Shown piece by piece: positions 8,650 through 17,139 of a DNA stretch of 64,000 bases. The stretch spans positions 83,908-147,907 of the forward strand of contig CAJTUV010000004.1 in assembly GCA_910579515.1 (NCBI GenBank), written 5' to 3'. The position numbers and the translations under genes are program-made. The notes beneath the pieces were generated by a model, which made no database searches, was not told the DNA's origin, and saw only the letters and a program-made list of their open reading frames with translations. The stretch comes from an uncultured Hungatella sp. (GTDB lineage: Bacteria > Bacillota > Clostridia > Lachnospirales > Lachnospiraceae). Position 1 is the first letter of the stretch; every line of letters begins with the position of its first letter.

Positions 8650-9381
8650 ATGCAGCTATATCCGGCTATTGATTTAAAGGATGGGAACTGTGTTCGTCTG
8701 ACACAGGGGCTTTTTGAACAGGCAAAAATATATTCTCATACACCTGCAGACATGGCGAAAGAGTGGGAGAATCAGGGAGCCACTTTTTTGCATCTGGTAG
8801 ATTTAGACGGGGCGCTGGCAGGCAGATCCGTGAACGAACCGGCGATTCGCTCCATTTTAAAGGCTGTGTCGATTCCTGTTCAGATTGGGGGCGGAATCCG
8901 AAGCAGGGATGGCGTGGCTTCTATGCTGGATCTGGGAGTAAAGCGGGTGATTATTGGAACCAAGGCGGCAAAGAATCCGGAATTTATTGGAGAAGTAGTG
9001 GAGGAATTTGGTACAGACTGTATTGTGGCAGGAATTGACGCTAAAGACGGAAAGGTCGCCATCGAAGGCTGGGAAAAGCTCAGTTGTCTGTCTGCACTGG
9101 ATTTGTGTAAAAAGATGAAAGACTTTGGGGTACAGCATATTGTGTATACGGATATTTCCAGAGACGGTATGCTGACTGGTCCTAACGTTCCAGCCACAAA
9201 GGAACTGACGAGGGAGACGGGACTTGATATTATTGCCTCTGGAGGGGTTTCTTCTATGGAGGACTTACGGCGGCTTTATGAAGAGGGGATAAAGGGAGCG
9301 ATTATTGGAAAAGCTTTGTATGAAAAACGGATAGACCTTTTGGAGGCGATCCGTTGCTTTGAGACAGAGGGAAAGGGATAG
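8650..9381 (+). CDS. hisA: ProFAR isomerase (HisA)
   Basis: HisA opens the ribose ring of ProFAR to give PRFAR, the fourth step of histidine synthesis, in a (beta/alpha)8 barrel. The 243-residue protein starts MQLYPAIDLKDG with catalytic Asp at residue 8, and has GIDAKDGKVAIEGW with the second catalytic Asp near residue 130. The phosphate-binding loops are IQIGGGIRS (seen as VQIGGGIRS) and IIASGGVSS, with YTDISRDGML between them. A longer in-frame ORF begins at 8602 inside dus, but the ATG at 8650, two bases after the dus stop, gives the family start. It is followed 3 bases later by the hisIE fusion. Confidence 0.95.
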   Translation: MQLYPAIDLKDGNCVRLTQGLFEQAKIYSHTPADMAKEWENQGATFLHLVDLDGALAGRSVNEPAIRSILKAVSIPVQIGGGIRSRDGVASMLDLGVKRVIIGTKAAKNPEFIGEVVEEFGTDCIVAGIDAKDGKVAIEGWEKLSCLSALDLCKKMKDFGVQHIVYTDISRDGMLTGPNVPATKELTRETGLDIIASGGVSSMEDLRRLYEEGIKGAIIGKALYEKRIDLLEAIRCFETEGKG

Positions 9382-9384
9382 GAT

Positions 9385-10668
9385 ATGACATATAAAAAAT
9401 TGATTCCCTGCTTTGGATGTCAGAATGAACAAGCGTTTTCTCTTGTGGGGAAAGAACGGTATCAAAGAAAAGACAGCCTGCTTTTAAGCCGTTTCTACAA
9501 TGATAACGGAGCGGATGAACTACTGATCTGGGATTTGTCGCAAAGCGATGAGGAACACGAAAAGACGATCGGAATACTCAAAGAGATTGCCAGAAATGTG
9601 GATCTGCCCTTTATGACAGGGGGAAGAGTAAAACGGATGGAGGATATTAAAAAATACCTCTATGCCGGTGCTCAGGCTGTGTTCTTGGATGTGTCCGACG
9701 AGGAGCAGGTGGATCTGATCAAAGAAGGGGCGGACCGGTTCGGAAGCGAGAAAATCTATGTCTATCTTCCTGACCCCTCCTATTTAAGCAGGGTGGAGGA
9801 ATACGCCCAGCTTGGCGCTTCCATGGCGCTTTTAGAGGGAAACGAGCTGGGAGAAAAAGAACAAAGCCTTATGGCGTTATCCCCCATCCCTTTTCTTATT
9901 TTCGGCTGTGAAACGGATATGGCTTTTGTTCTTTCCATACCGTGTGCATCAGGGGTCCTTCTAAAGCTTTTAGAAGGGGAAGAAGACAGCTTAATGGACT
10001 GGAAACAGGAGTTAAAGAAGCAGGGGATTTCGGTGGACACCTTTGAGAGTCAGATTGCATGGAGCGGCTTTCATCTCAATCCTCAGGGCTTAATTCCCGT
10101 GATTGTACAGGACTATAAGACGTCTGAGGTGCTTATGCTTGCGTACATGAATGAGGAAGCGTTTCATTGCACCTTGAGCACTGGAAAAATGACGTATTTC
10201 AGCCGAAGCAGGCAGAAATTATGGATAAAAGGAGAAACCTCCGGCCATTACCAGTACGTCAAGGCTTTGAGCCTGGACTGCGACAACGATACTCTGCTGG
10301 CAAAAGTCAGACAGGTGGGAGCCGCCTGCCATACTGGCGCAAGGTCCTGCTTTTTTCAGACTCTGGCCAAAAAGGAATATCGGGAGACCAATCCTCTCAT
10401 GGTGTTTGAAGAGGTGTTCGGGGTCATACAAGACAGGAAGGAAAATCCCAAAGAAGGGTCCTATACCAATTACCTGTTTGACAAGGGGCTGGATAAGATC
10501 TTAAAAAAACTGGGAGAGGAAGCCACAGAGATTGTGATTGCAGCCAAAAACCGGAATCCAGAAGAAGTAAAATATGAAATTTCTGACTTCTTGTATCATA
10601 TGATGGTGCTGATGGCCTATAAAGGCATTAGCTGGGAGGAGATTACAAAGGAGTTAGCTGGAAGATAG
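9385..10668 (+). CDS. hisIE: HisIE with an N-terminal degenerate HisF-like domain
   Basis: A 427-residue three-part protein. The C-terminal two thirds are HisI (about 226-325), a phosphoribosyl-AMP cyclohydrolase with metal-binding DCDND (Asp 298, 300, 302) and GAACHTGARSCFF (Cys 315 and 322), and HisE (about 335-427), a phosphoribosyl-ATP pyrophosphatase with the helix KLGEEATEIVIAAKN and YEISDFLYHMMVL. The first 200 residues resemble HisF: KLIPCF at the start, NDNGADELLIWDL, then LPFMTGGRVKRMEDIKKYLYAGAQAVFLD. The HisF catalytic Asp 11 is Gly here (IPCFG in place of IPCLD), and the second half lacks the usual SIDRDG motif, so cyclase activity is unlikely. It might be structural or an ammonia-channel relic. 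It ends the proB-hisIE run. Confidence 0.9.
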   Translation: MTYKKLIPCFGCQNEQAFSLVGKERYQRKDSLLLSRFYNDNGADELLIWDLSQSDEEHEKTIGILKEIARNVDLPFMTGGRVKRMEDIKKYLYAGAQAVFLDVSDEEQVDLIKEGADRFGSEKIYVYLPDPSYLSRVEEYAQLGASMALLEGNELGEKEQSLMALSPIPFLIFGCETDMAFVLSIPCASGVLLKLLEGEEDSLMDWKQELKKQGISVDTFESQIAWSGFHLNPQGLIPVIVQDYKTSEVLMLAYMNEEAFHCTLSTGKMTYFSRSRQKLWIKGETSGHYQYVKALSLDCDNDTLLAKVRQVGAACHTGARSCFFQTLAKKEYRETNPLMVFEEVFGVIQDRKENPKEGSYTNYLFDKGLDKILKKLGEEATEIVIAAKNRNPEEVKYEISDFLYHMMVLMAYKGISWEEITKELAGR

Positions 10669-10680
10669 AAAAATAGATTG

Positions 10681-10705
10681 GTTTACATAAAAAACTTATG
10701 TAAAC
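10681..10705. promoter_or_regulatory. Perfect 10-bp inverted repeat upstream of pepT
   Basis: GTTTACATAA at 10681-10690 and its exact complement TTATGTAAAC at 10696-10705 flank the 5-base spacer AAAAC. It is not followed by a T-run, so a terminator is unlikely. TATAAT lies at 10720-10725 and AGGAGG just before pepT, which places the palindrome over the expected -35 region. A half-site GTAAAC recurs at 10709-10714. This fits a dimeric repressor operator; the regulator is unknown. Confidence 0.55.
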
Positions 10706-10743
10706 TAGGTAAACAACCTTATAATCAGTAGGAGGAAACAGCC

Positions 10744-11976
10744 ATGGAATCATCGGTTTTAACCCGTTTTTTGCGGTATATTCAAATTGACACCCAATCC
10801 AAACCGGAGGAGAAGTCTATTCCCAGTACAAAAAAGCAGTTTGATCTGGCCAAGCTTTTAGGGGAAGAGTTAAAGGAGATGGGAGTTGTTCATGTAAAAG
10901 TTGACGACAATGCTTATGTTTATGGTGAGATTCCTGGGAATATAGACAAAAAGGTCCCTGTTTTGGGGTTAATCGCCCATATGGATACGTCTCCGGCTTA
11001 TTCAGGAAACGGGGTGAAGCCTCAGATTGTGAAAGAGTACGACGGAACGGATATTGTGATGAATCGGGAGACGGGGCTGGCCCTTAAGGTGTCCGAGTAT
11101 CCGGATTTATTGCAGTATGTGGGACAAGATTTAATCACCACAGACGGGACCACCTTGCTGGGGGCGGACGATAAGGCCGGAGTAGCTGAGATTATGGCGC
11201 TGACGGAGTATCTGTGCAGCCACCCTGAAATTCCTCACGGAACCATTAAAGTGGGATTTACTCCTGACGAGGAGGTAGGAAGAGGGGCGGACCTGTTTGA
11301 TGTAGAGGGATTTCAGGCAGATGTGGCCTATACGGTAGACGGAGGATCGTTAGGCGAGATTGAATACGAAAATTTTAATGCAGCAGGGGCAAAGGTTTTC
11401 ATTCATGGCTCCAGTATTCATACCGGATCAGCCAAGGGAAAGATGAAAAATGCGGTTTTGATGGCTATGGAGTTTCAGGCCATGCTTCCCGTATTTGAAA
11501 ATCCCATGTATACAGAAGGGTACGAAGGCTTTTTCCATCTCAACAACTTAAACGGCGATGTGGAGTATGCGGTTATGGACTACATTATCCGAGATCATGA
11601 TATGGAAAAATTCCAGGAAAAAAAGACTTATATTCTGAATGTGGCAGATTATTTGAATAAAAAATATGGGGATGGCTCTATCGAACTGAAACTTTGGGAC
11701 AGTTACTATAATATGAAAGAAAAAATCGAACCTCATAAGTATCTGATTGAAATTGCCAGAAAAGCTATGGATGATGTTGGGGTGGAGCCTATCATATGTC
11801 CGATTCGAGGCGGTACAGACGGAGCCAGACTTTCCTTTAAGGGGCTTCCCTGTCCAAACCTGTGTACAGGCGGTCACAATTATCATGGAAAATATGAATT
11901 TATTTCTGTTCAATCTATGGAAAAGATCGTAGAGATATTGTACAATATTGTGAGGCGGTTTGCAGAACAAATGTAA
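10744..11976 (+). CDS. pepT: Peptidase T (tripeptide aminopeptidase)
   Basis: A cytoplasmic M20-family zinc aminopeptidase that removes the N-terminal residue of tripeptides. The 410 residues match PepT length. Metal and catalytic motifs are seen in order: LIAHMDTSPAYSG (His and Asp), TLLGADDKAGVAEI (bridging Asp), TPDEEVGRGAD (catalytic Glu Glu), YTVDGG (Asp), and the C-terminal GGTDGARLSFKGLPCPN with GGHNYHGKYE (His). The dimerisation domain lies between. The ATG at 10744 has AGGAGG 8 bases upstream. Its own promoter or operator region (10681-10725) separates it from hisIE. The last 17 bases overlap the sortase gene. Confidence 0.95.
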   Translation: MESSVLTRFLRYIQIDTQSKPEEKSIPSTKKQFDLAKLLGEELKEMGVVHVKVDDNAYVYGEIPGNIDKKVPVLGLIAHMDTSPAYSGNGVKPQIVKEYDGTDIVMNRETGLALKVSEYPDLLQYVGQDLITTDGTTLLGADDKAGVAEIMALTEYLCSHPEIPHGTIKVGFTPDEEVGRGADLFDVEGFQADVAYTVDGGSLGEIEYENFNAAGAKVFIHGSSIHTGSAKGKMKNAVLMAMEFQAMLPVFENPMYTEGYEGFFHLNNLNGDVEYAVMDYIIRDHDMEKFQEKKTYILNVADYLNKKYGDGSIELKLWDSYYNMKEKIEPHKYLIEIARKAMDDVGVEPIICPIRGGTDGARLSFKGLPCPNLCTGGHNYHGKYEFISVQSMEKIVEILYNIVRRFAEQM

Positions 11977-12727
11977 AACAGTCCTGTTTCTTAGTTGTCT
12001 TGTGGTTTTTTGTGTTTCCGGATTTTTTCTGGGCAGAGAGGCTAAGAAATACGCTGTTGAAAATAAGAGAAACCGAAATCTGGCTTATAAAGTTTGGATG
12101 ATACGAGAACAATCTTCTGAATATGTAAGAAAAACCAATGAAATGCTCCCCCAATATGCAAATCTGCATCAGCACAACGCCGATTTGGCAGGATGGCTGC
12201 GGGTGGAGGGAACCAGAATTGATTATCCGGTCATGTACAGGCCAGAAGAACCAGAATATTACTTACACCGGGATTTTTATGGGAACGATTCTGACAGTGG
12301 CTGCCTGTTTATCAGCAGTGGTTTTGCAGAACATGGGTTAAATACCATAATTTATGGCCATCACATGGGAGACGGTTCCATGTTTGCAGAGCTGCTTTCC
12401 TATAAAGAACAGGAATTTGCCGATCAGCATCCCTTTCTTTCTTTTGATACCTGCTATGAAGAGGGAATCTACCAGGTTCTGGCTGCCTTCTACAATGACA
12501 TCGATGCACCAGAAGAGAAACGATTTGCCTATTATGAATATTTGGATTTATCTAAAGAGAATACGTTTCAGGAATATGTCAGCCGAGTAGTCTCAGCCAG
12601 CGTGATTGATACAAACGTGTCCGCTGCCTTTGGCGAGGAGCTGATTACACTGTCCACATGCAGTTATCATAGTAGGAATGGAAGGTTTGTTGTTGTTGCG
12701 AAAAAGATGGAGATTCCTCCATCATGA
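11960..12727 (+). CDS. Class B sortase
   Basis: A 255-residue cysteine transpeptidase with an N-terminal membrane anchor (about residues 6-24). Sortases cleave a C-terminal sorting motif and join the surface protein to the cell wall or to pilin. Class B features seen: WLRVEGTRIDYPVM, the catalytic His in NTIIYGHHMGDG (His 134), the catalytic Cys in ITLSTCSY (Cys 234) and the nearby Arg in NGRFVVVAKK (Arg 242). The start is a TTG at 11960, inside the pepT end; the hydrophobic anchor begins so soon after it that no later start is plausible, and GTGAGGCGG lies just upstream. No protein in the window ends with a recognisable sorting signal, so its substrate lies elsewhere. Confidence 0.88.
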   Translation: MQNKCKTVLFLSCLVVFCVSGFFLGREAKKYAVENKRNRNLAYKVWMIREQSSEYVRKTNEMLPQYANLHQHNADLAGWLRVEGTRIDYPVMYRPEEPEYYLHRDFYGNDSDSGCLFISSGFAEHGLNTIIYGHHMGDGSMFAELLSYKEQEFADQHPFLSFDTCYEEGIYQVLAAFYNDIDAPEEKRFAYYEYLDLSKENTFQEYVSRVVSASVIDTNVSAAFGEELITLSTCSYHSRNGRFVVVAKKMEIPPS

Positions 12728-12759
12728 AATACTGAGAACCCGAAAGGAGCGGCATACTT

Positions 12760-15700
12760 ATGGGAATGTCCACTAGAACAGACGAAGATCTTCAAAATTA
12801 TTATCAGGCAATTCTCAATAAAGACTATGTGGAGAATGAAGACATTCAAAAGGTTCTGGATGCCTATCGCATAAAATTTGCCTTGAGTATGGTTTATGTG
12901 GCAGAAATACAGGCAGACCGTAAAAGTCTGATGTATACTCATGTCAGCTTTGAGGCTCCATGTAACCTACTTGGAACACGAAGAGCCATTACATCACAAG
13001 AACGAAAACGGTATGCCCATATCTATGACGAGGAAGGATTGTGCGAATACAGTCCCAATTCAGCCGATGAAAAACCTTCTCAGGCTATTCTTCATTATGG
13101 GATTTTCAGAAGGGGAAAATATGATGGAAGAATTGGACTCGTATGCGAAGAAAGGTCTCATAAATGGACCGATGAGGAGCGGGCTGCCCTTCAAAAGCTT
13201 GGCCGCGTATTACGAAATGTTTTGTATGTTGAGAGGAATATTAAAGTAAGCGCCGCAGACCAGGAAAAGCTGAACCATCAGGACCATGTACTGGAGGCTA
13301 TTTTCGCAACCACTGATTGCGGAATGATGCGGCATTCCCTGGATGGAGATAAAATTATCAGCATCAACAAGGCCGCTCTTAAGATTCTTGGATACGAAAA
13401 TGAACAGGAATTGATGGAAGAAGGATTTCAGCTTATCGCCAATTCTGTGATGGAGGAAGATAAGCCAAAGCTTCGGGAGTGCATTAAGGACTTACAGGAG
13501 GTAGGAGACAGCGCGAATATTGATTACCGTGTGTGCCATAAAGACGGTGCTATCTTAAATGTGATTGGTAAGATTAAGCTGTTAGAGGAAGACGGCGTAT
13601 TGTTCTATCAGCGTTTTCTTTTCGATTATACAGTTCAGAGAAAGCAGGAGGAAGAGAAATATCAGGAGGAGAAGGCGCGCCAGTCTGAGCTGATTCAGGC
13701 TCTTAGCGTGGATTTCAACGCAGTTTATTTTGCGGATCTGGATACGGGAATGGCCGTAGCGCTACGGACCAATCAACAAATGGGATTTCATTTTACAGAA
13801 GACTCTGACCAGGAGTTTCTTCTCGAGGAGGGATTGGAACGTTATATCCAGGAAGCAGTATACGAGGGGGACAGGGCGCTTTTGCGTAGGGCGGCTTCCA
13901 TTTCCAGCTTTAACAGAGAATTGTCTAAGGGAGAGGCATATTACACAAATTATCGAACGGTTCTGCAGGGAAAGGTCGAATATTTTCAGATGAAAGCGGT
14001 CCGTGCAGGAACCTGGGGAAAGTCCCACCATATTGTGATAGGATTTCGAAGCGTGGACGAAGAGATTCGCAACGAGATGGCTCAGAAAAAGCTGGTGGAA
14101 GATTCCTATGAGATTATTGCCGGGTTAAGCAGCGATTATAACTTTATTGCTCTTTTTGATGCAAAAGACGGGAAAATGTCAGTATATAAGGCCAATGAAG
14201 ATTCGTTAGAAGTGGCCGCGCTGGCAAGTAAGACGTATTATTGGGAGGCCGTTTCCGCTTATAGCAAATATGTCTATGAAATAGATCAGGAATTTTGGGA
14301 GTCAGCCACAAAGCTGGAGTGCGTGTTAGAACAGCTTCAGCATATGAATATTTATAATGTAAATATTCGAAATAATTCTCATGAGAAACTGGAGTATGTC
14401 CAGTTCAGTTTCACCAAGGTGTCAAGACAAGACCAAAAGAGTCAAATTGTTCTGGCCAAAAGAATTATCACAGACACTGTGGAGCAGGAGATTAACCAGA
14501 GGAAATTGGTGGAAAACGCCCTGGCTCAGGCAGAACAGGCAAATGCGGCGAAGAGTACCTTCTTGTCCAATATGTCTCATGACATTCGCACGCCTATGAA
14601 TGCGATTATTGGGTTTACGGCTCTTGCCACCACCCATATTGATCAGAAGGAACGAGTTCAGGAGTATCTGGGAAAAATTATGTCGTCCGGCAACCATCTT
14701 TTAAGCCTGATTAATGATGTCCTGGATATGAGCCGTATTGAAAGCGGTAAGATTTATATTGATGAAAAACTGTTCCGCCTGCCAGAACTTCTCCATGAAC
14801 TTCGAAACATTCTGCGAAGCGATCTGACAGCCAAACAGCTGGATTTTTATATTGATGCTGTCGATGTGATGAACGAGGAAATATTCTGCGACGGATTGCG
14901 GCTTAATCAGGTGCTTTTAAATCTTCTCAGCAATTCTGTTAAGTTTACGGATCCAGGCGGAACCATCACTATGCGCGTGATCGAAAAGCCCAGTCCGGTG
15001 GTTGGGTATGCCAATTATGAGTTTTATATTAAAGATACTGGAATTGGTATGGATCAGGGCTTCTTAAAGCATATTTTTGAGCCCTTTGAGCGGGAGAGAA
15101 CCTCTACGATCAGCGGAATACAAGGGACTGGTTTAGGTCTGGCTATCACAAAGAATATTGTAGAGATGATGGGCGGAACGATTGAGGTAAAGAGCATAAA
15201 GGGAAAGGGAACCGAATTTTTGGTCTCTTTGTCTTTCCGTTTGTCCACAACTACAGCGATTCCTCAGATTATTCCAGAATTGGAAGGATGTCGGGGGCTG
15301 GTGGTGGATGATGATTTCAATACCTGCGACAGTGTAACCGCCATGCTGCAGCAGATGGGACTACGGTCTGAGTGGACTACGTCAGGAAAGGAAGCGGTTG
15401 CACGAACGAAACAGGCCAGAGACAAAAAAGATGAGTATTACGTCTATATGATTGACTGGCATATTCCTGATATGGACGGCATAGAGGTGGCCAAAAGAAT
15501 CCGTGCAGAGGTAGGAGAGGCAGCTCCCATTATTGTCCTTACAGCCTATGAGTGGGCGGACATTGAGAAGGAAGCGAAAGAGGCAGGCATCACAGCTTTT
15601 TGCAGTAAGCCGGTTTTTTTCTCAGAACTGCGTGGATGTCTGGAAAAGTTTGTAAATTCCAAGAATCCATCAGAAGCGCCTCCTGAGCCAGTCTCCCAGG

Positions 15701-16107
15701 AGCCATCTGGAGGGCGGATTCTATTGACAGAGGACAATGAACTGAACCGAGAGATTGCCACGGAAATTTTAGAGGAAGAAGGATTTGAGATTGAGACTGC
15801 GGAAAACGGGAAAATTGCAGTTGACATGATTCGCAATTCCGAGCCTGGCTACTTCCAGCTTGTGCTGATGGACGTCCAGATGCCGGTTATGAACGGATAT
15901 GATGCCACCATAGCCATACGAAGCCTGGAAAATAAGGAACTGGCCTCCATTCCGATTTTTGCCATGACGGCCAATGCTTTTGAAGAGGATAAACAGACCG
16001 CCCTGCGCAGCGGGATGAATGGTCATATTGCCAAGCCGATTGATGTAGAGAAGCTTTTGGGAACAGTGAACAGTGTTTTAAGGCCAAACAAGAAAGTTTC
16101 TTGCTAA
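12760..16107 (+). CDS. Hybrid sensor histidine kinase with two receiver domains
   Basis: A 1115-residue cytoplasmic phosphorelay protein without an obvious transmembrane segment. Order: GAF-like sensor domain (about 15-165), PAS domain (about 180-290), a second PAS-like stretch and a third divergent sensor region (about 300-560), HisKA with phospho-acceptor His 607 in SNMSHDIRTPMNAI, HATPase with N-box LLNLLSNSVKF (Asn 725) and G-boxes DTGIGM and GTGLGL, receiver 1 with Asp 899 in MIDWHIPDMDG, and receiver 2 with Asp 1038 in LVLMDVQMPVMNGY. No DNA-binding or cyclase output domain is attached, so a separate HPt or regulator must receive the signal. RBS GAAAGGAG precedes the ATG. It follows the sortase by 32 bases and may share its transcript. 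Confidence 0.92.
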   Translation: MGMSTRTDEDLQNYYQAILNKDYVENEDIQKVLDAYRIKFALSMVYVAEIQADRKSLMYTHVSFEAPCNLLGTRRAITSQERKRYAHIYDEEGLCEYSPNSADEKPSQAILHYGIFRRGKYDGRIGLVCEERSHKWTDEERAALQKLGRVLRNVLYVERNIKVSAADQEKLNHQDHVLEAIFATTDCGMMRHSLDGDKIISINKAALKILGYENEQELMEEGFQLIANSVMEEDKPKLRECIKDLQEVGDSANIDYRVCHKDGAILNVIGKIKLLEEDGVLFYQRFLFDYTVQRKQEEEKYQEEKARQSELIQALSVDFNAVYFADLDTGMAVALRTNQQMGFHFTEDSDQEFLLEEGLERYIQEAVYEGDRALLRRAASISSFNRELSKGEAYYTNYRTVLQGKVEYFQMKAVRAGTWGKSHHIVIGFRSVDEEIRNEMAQKKLVEDSYEIIAGLSSDYNFIALFDAKDGKMSVYKANEDSLEVAALASKTYYWEAVSAYSKYVYEIDQEFWESATKLECVLEQLQHMNIYNVNIRNNSHEKLEYVQFSFTKVSRQDQKSQIVLAKRIITDTVEQEINQRKLVENALAQAEQANAAKSTFLSNMSHDIRTPMNAIIGFTALATTHIDQKERVQEYLGKIMSSGNHLLSLINDVLDMSRIESGKIYIDEKLFRLPELLHELRNILRSDLTAKQLDFYIDAVDVMNEEIFCDGLRLNQVLLNLLSNSVKFTDPGGTITMRVIEKPSPVVGYANYEFYIKDTGIGMDQGFLKHIFEPFERERTSTISGIQGTGLGLAITKNIVEMMGGTIEVKSIKGKGTEFLVSLSFRLSTTTAIPQIIPELEGCRGLVVDDDFNTCDSVTAMLQQMGLRSEWTTSGKEAVARTKQARDKKDEYYVYMIDWHIPDMDGIEVAKRIRAEVGEAAPIIVLTAYEWADIEKEAKEAGITAFCSKPVFFSELRGCLEKFVNSKNPSEAPPEPVSQEPSGGRILLTEDNELNREIATEILEEEGFEIETAENGKIAVDMIRNSEPGYFQLVLMDVQMPVMNGYDATIAIRSLENKELASIPIFAMTANAFEEDKQTALRSGMNGHIAKPIDVEKLLGTVNSVLRPNKKVSC

Positions 16108-16122
16108 TTTTCACAAAATGTC

Positions 16123-16151
16123 TTGATAACAAAAGTGCAATATGTTAAAAT
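16123..16151 (+). promoter_or_regulatory. Predicted promoter of the 16220 lipoprotein gene
   Basis: TTGATA at 16123-16128, 17 bases, then TAAAAT at 16146-16151 preceded by TG at 16143-16144, an extended -10. It lies just after the histidine-kinase stop, so the lipoprotein can be transcribed separately. Confidence 0.6.
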
Positions 16152-16219
16152 TATGTTAGAAATTGTTTGCTTTGTATAACGATTAAGTATCATGATAACA
16201 GCATGGAAAGCAGGGCATT

Positions 16220-17056
16220 ATGATGAAAATAGTAGGATTGGCAAGTTGTTTGATTGCATTAAGTCTGTTAATTGGATGCAGTAAAAACAGCAGTACAGAG
16301 AATGCTGCTGCAACAGAGCCGAAAGATAATCTGGGTACTATTGGAAAGATTTTAAGAACTGCAGATCATTCCAGAGTTTTAAAAGACTATGCGTCTGTCA
16401 AAAATAACGAGCATGACAGCGGGCAGTTGGAAAAGGTTTTAAACTCGATAGATGAACTGGTCAATGATAAAGATAAAGCCTTAATGGTCGATATCCGAAT
16501 TGGTAATTATGGCGACGTTGAGGTAAGAGACTTATTTCACGCCACAAGCGATACTTTGGTGGGGATACGGGCAAGAAAAGAAGAAGTAAAGGTAATCGAG
16601 GCAAAAAAGGACAAAAAGAATGGCGAATGGGATTTGGTGAACGCGATTGACAATGAAAGTGCGTCAGAGGGAGGTTTGGATCATTTTCAATTAGAGTGCG
16701 ACCATGGCCTGTATGTGATTCTGGATGCGAAGCTTCAAAATATTCGAAACGGTACCTGCCTGGGAGAAGTGAACGGAAAAACTTATGTGATTACTACAGA
16801 CGGATATGGACGCCATATTCTTTACGTGATTGGAAGTTATGGGAATAAGAAGCGCAGCAGCGATTGGGATATGAATATTGTCCAGTTTATCTCATCAGAC
16901 GGTACGTTTCAGGATAATGACATGGATGTTTATAATGTAGAAAATGTGTTTATCTATAAAGACGGAAGCAAAGAGGTAAAAGACGAGGTTCTGAGAGTGT
17001 TAAGTTTGTATCCTAAAAACGGACTGCAAAAGAAGGTAAAAAAAGCCTTCAAGTAA
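16220..17056 (+). CDS. Lipoprotein of unknown function
   Basis: A 278-residue protein with a short signal peptide and lipobox LLIGC, so Cys 20 would be lipidated and the protein held on the outer face of the membrane. After a Ser/Asn/Ala-rich linker the mature part is a mixed alpha/beta domain with the segments DNLGTIGKILRTADHSRVLKDY and KALMVDIRIGNYGDVEVRDLF (each given here only by its start and end residues) and a beta-rich C-terminal half. I do not recognise a family. It has its own promoter at 16123-16151 and a terminator at 17062-17097, so it is a single-gene unit. Its place behind the histidine kinase hints at, but does not show, a link. Confidence 0.75.
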   Translation: MMKIVGLASCLIALSLLIGCSKNSSTENAAATEPKDNLGTIGKILRTADHSRVLKDYASVKNNEHDSGQLEKVLNSIDELVNDKDKALMVDIRIGNYGDVEVRDLFHATSDTLVGIRARKEEVKVIEAKKDKKNGEWDLVNAIDNESASEGGLDHFQLECDHGLYVILDAKLQNIRNGTCLGEVNGKTYVITTDGYGRHILYVIGSYGNKKRSSDWDMNIVQFISSDGTFQDNDMDVYNVENVFIYKDGSKEVKDEVLRVLSLYPKNGLQKKVKKAFK

Positions 17057-17061
17057 AAAAG

Positions 17062-17097
17062 AAAACGGCTGACTCTTTCTGCGGACAGCCGTTTTTC
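17062..17097 (+). terminator. Rho-independent terminator after the lipoprotein gene
   Basis: AAAACGGCTG (17062-17071) pairs with CAGCCGTTTT (17086-17095), and the T-run overlaps the right arm, 6 bases after the stop codon. Confidence 0.85.
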
Positions 17098-17139
17098 CTA
17101 TGGGAAAAGAGAATCGGCAAAAGATGGAGGGAAGGATTT

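Noticed and set aside
16089..16103. Terminator after the histidine kinase
   Set aside because: CAAGAA/TTCTTG with a 3-base loop overlaps the coding end and is AT-rich and short; too weak to call.
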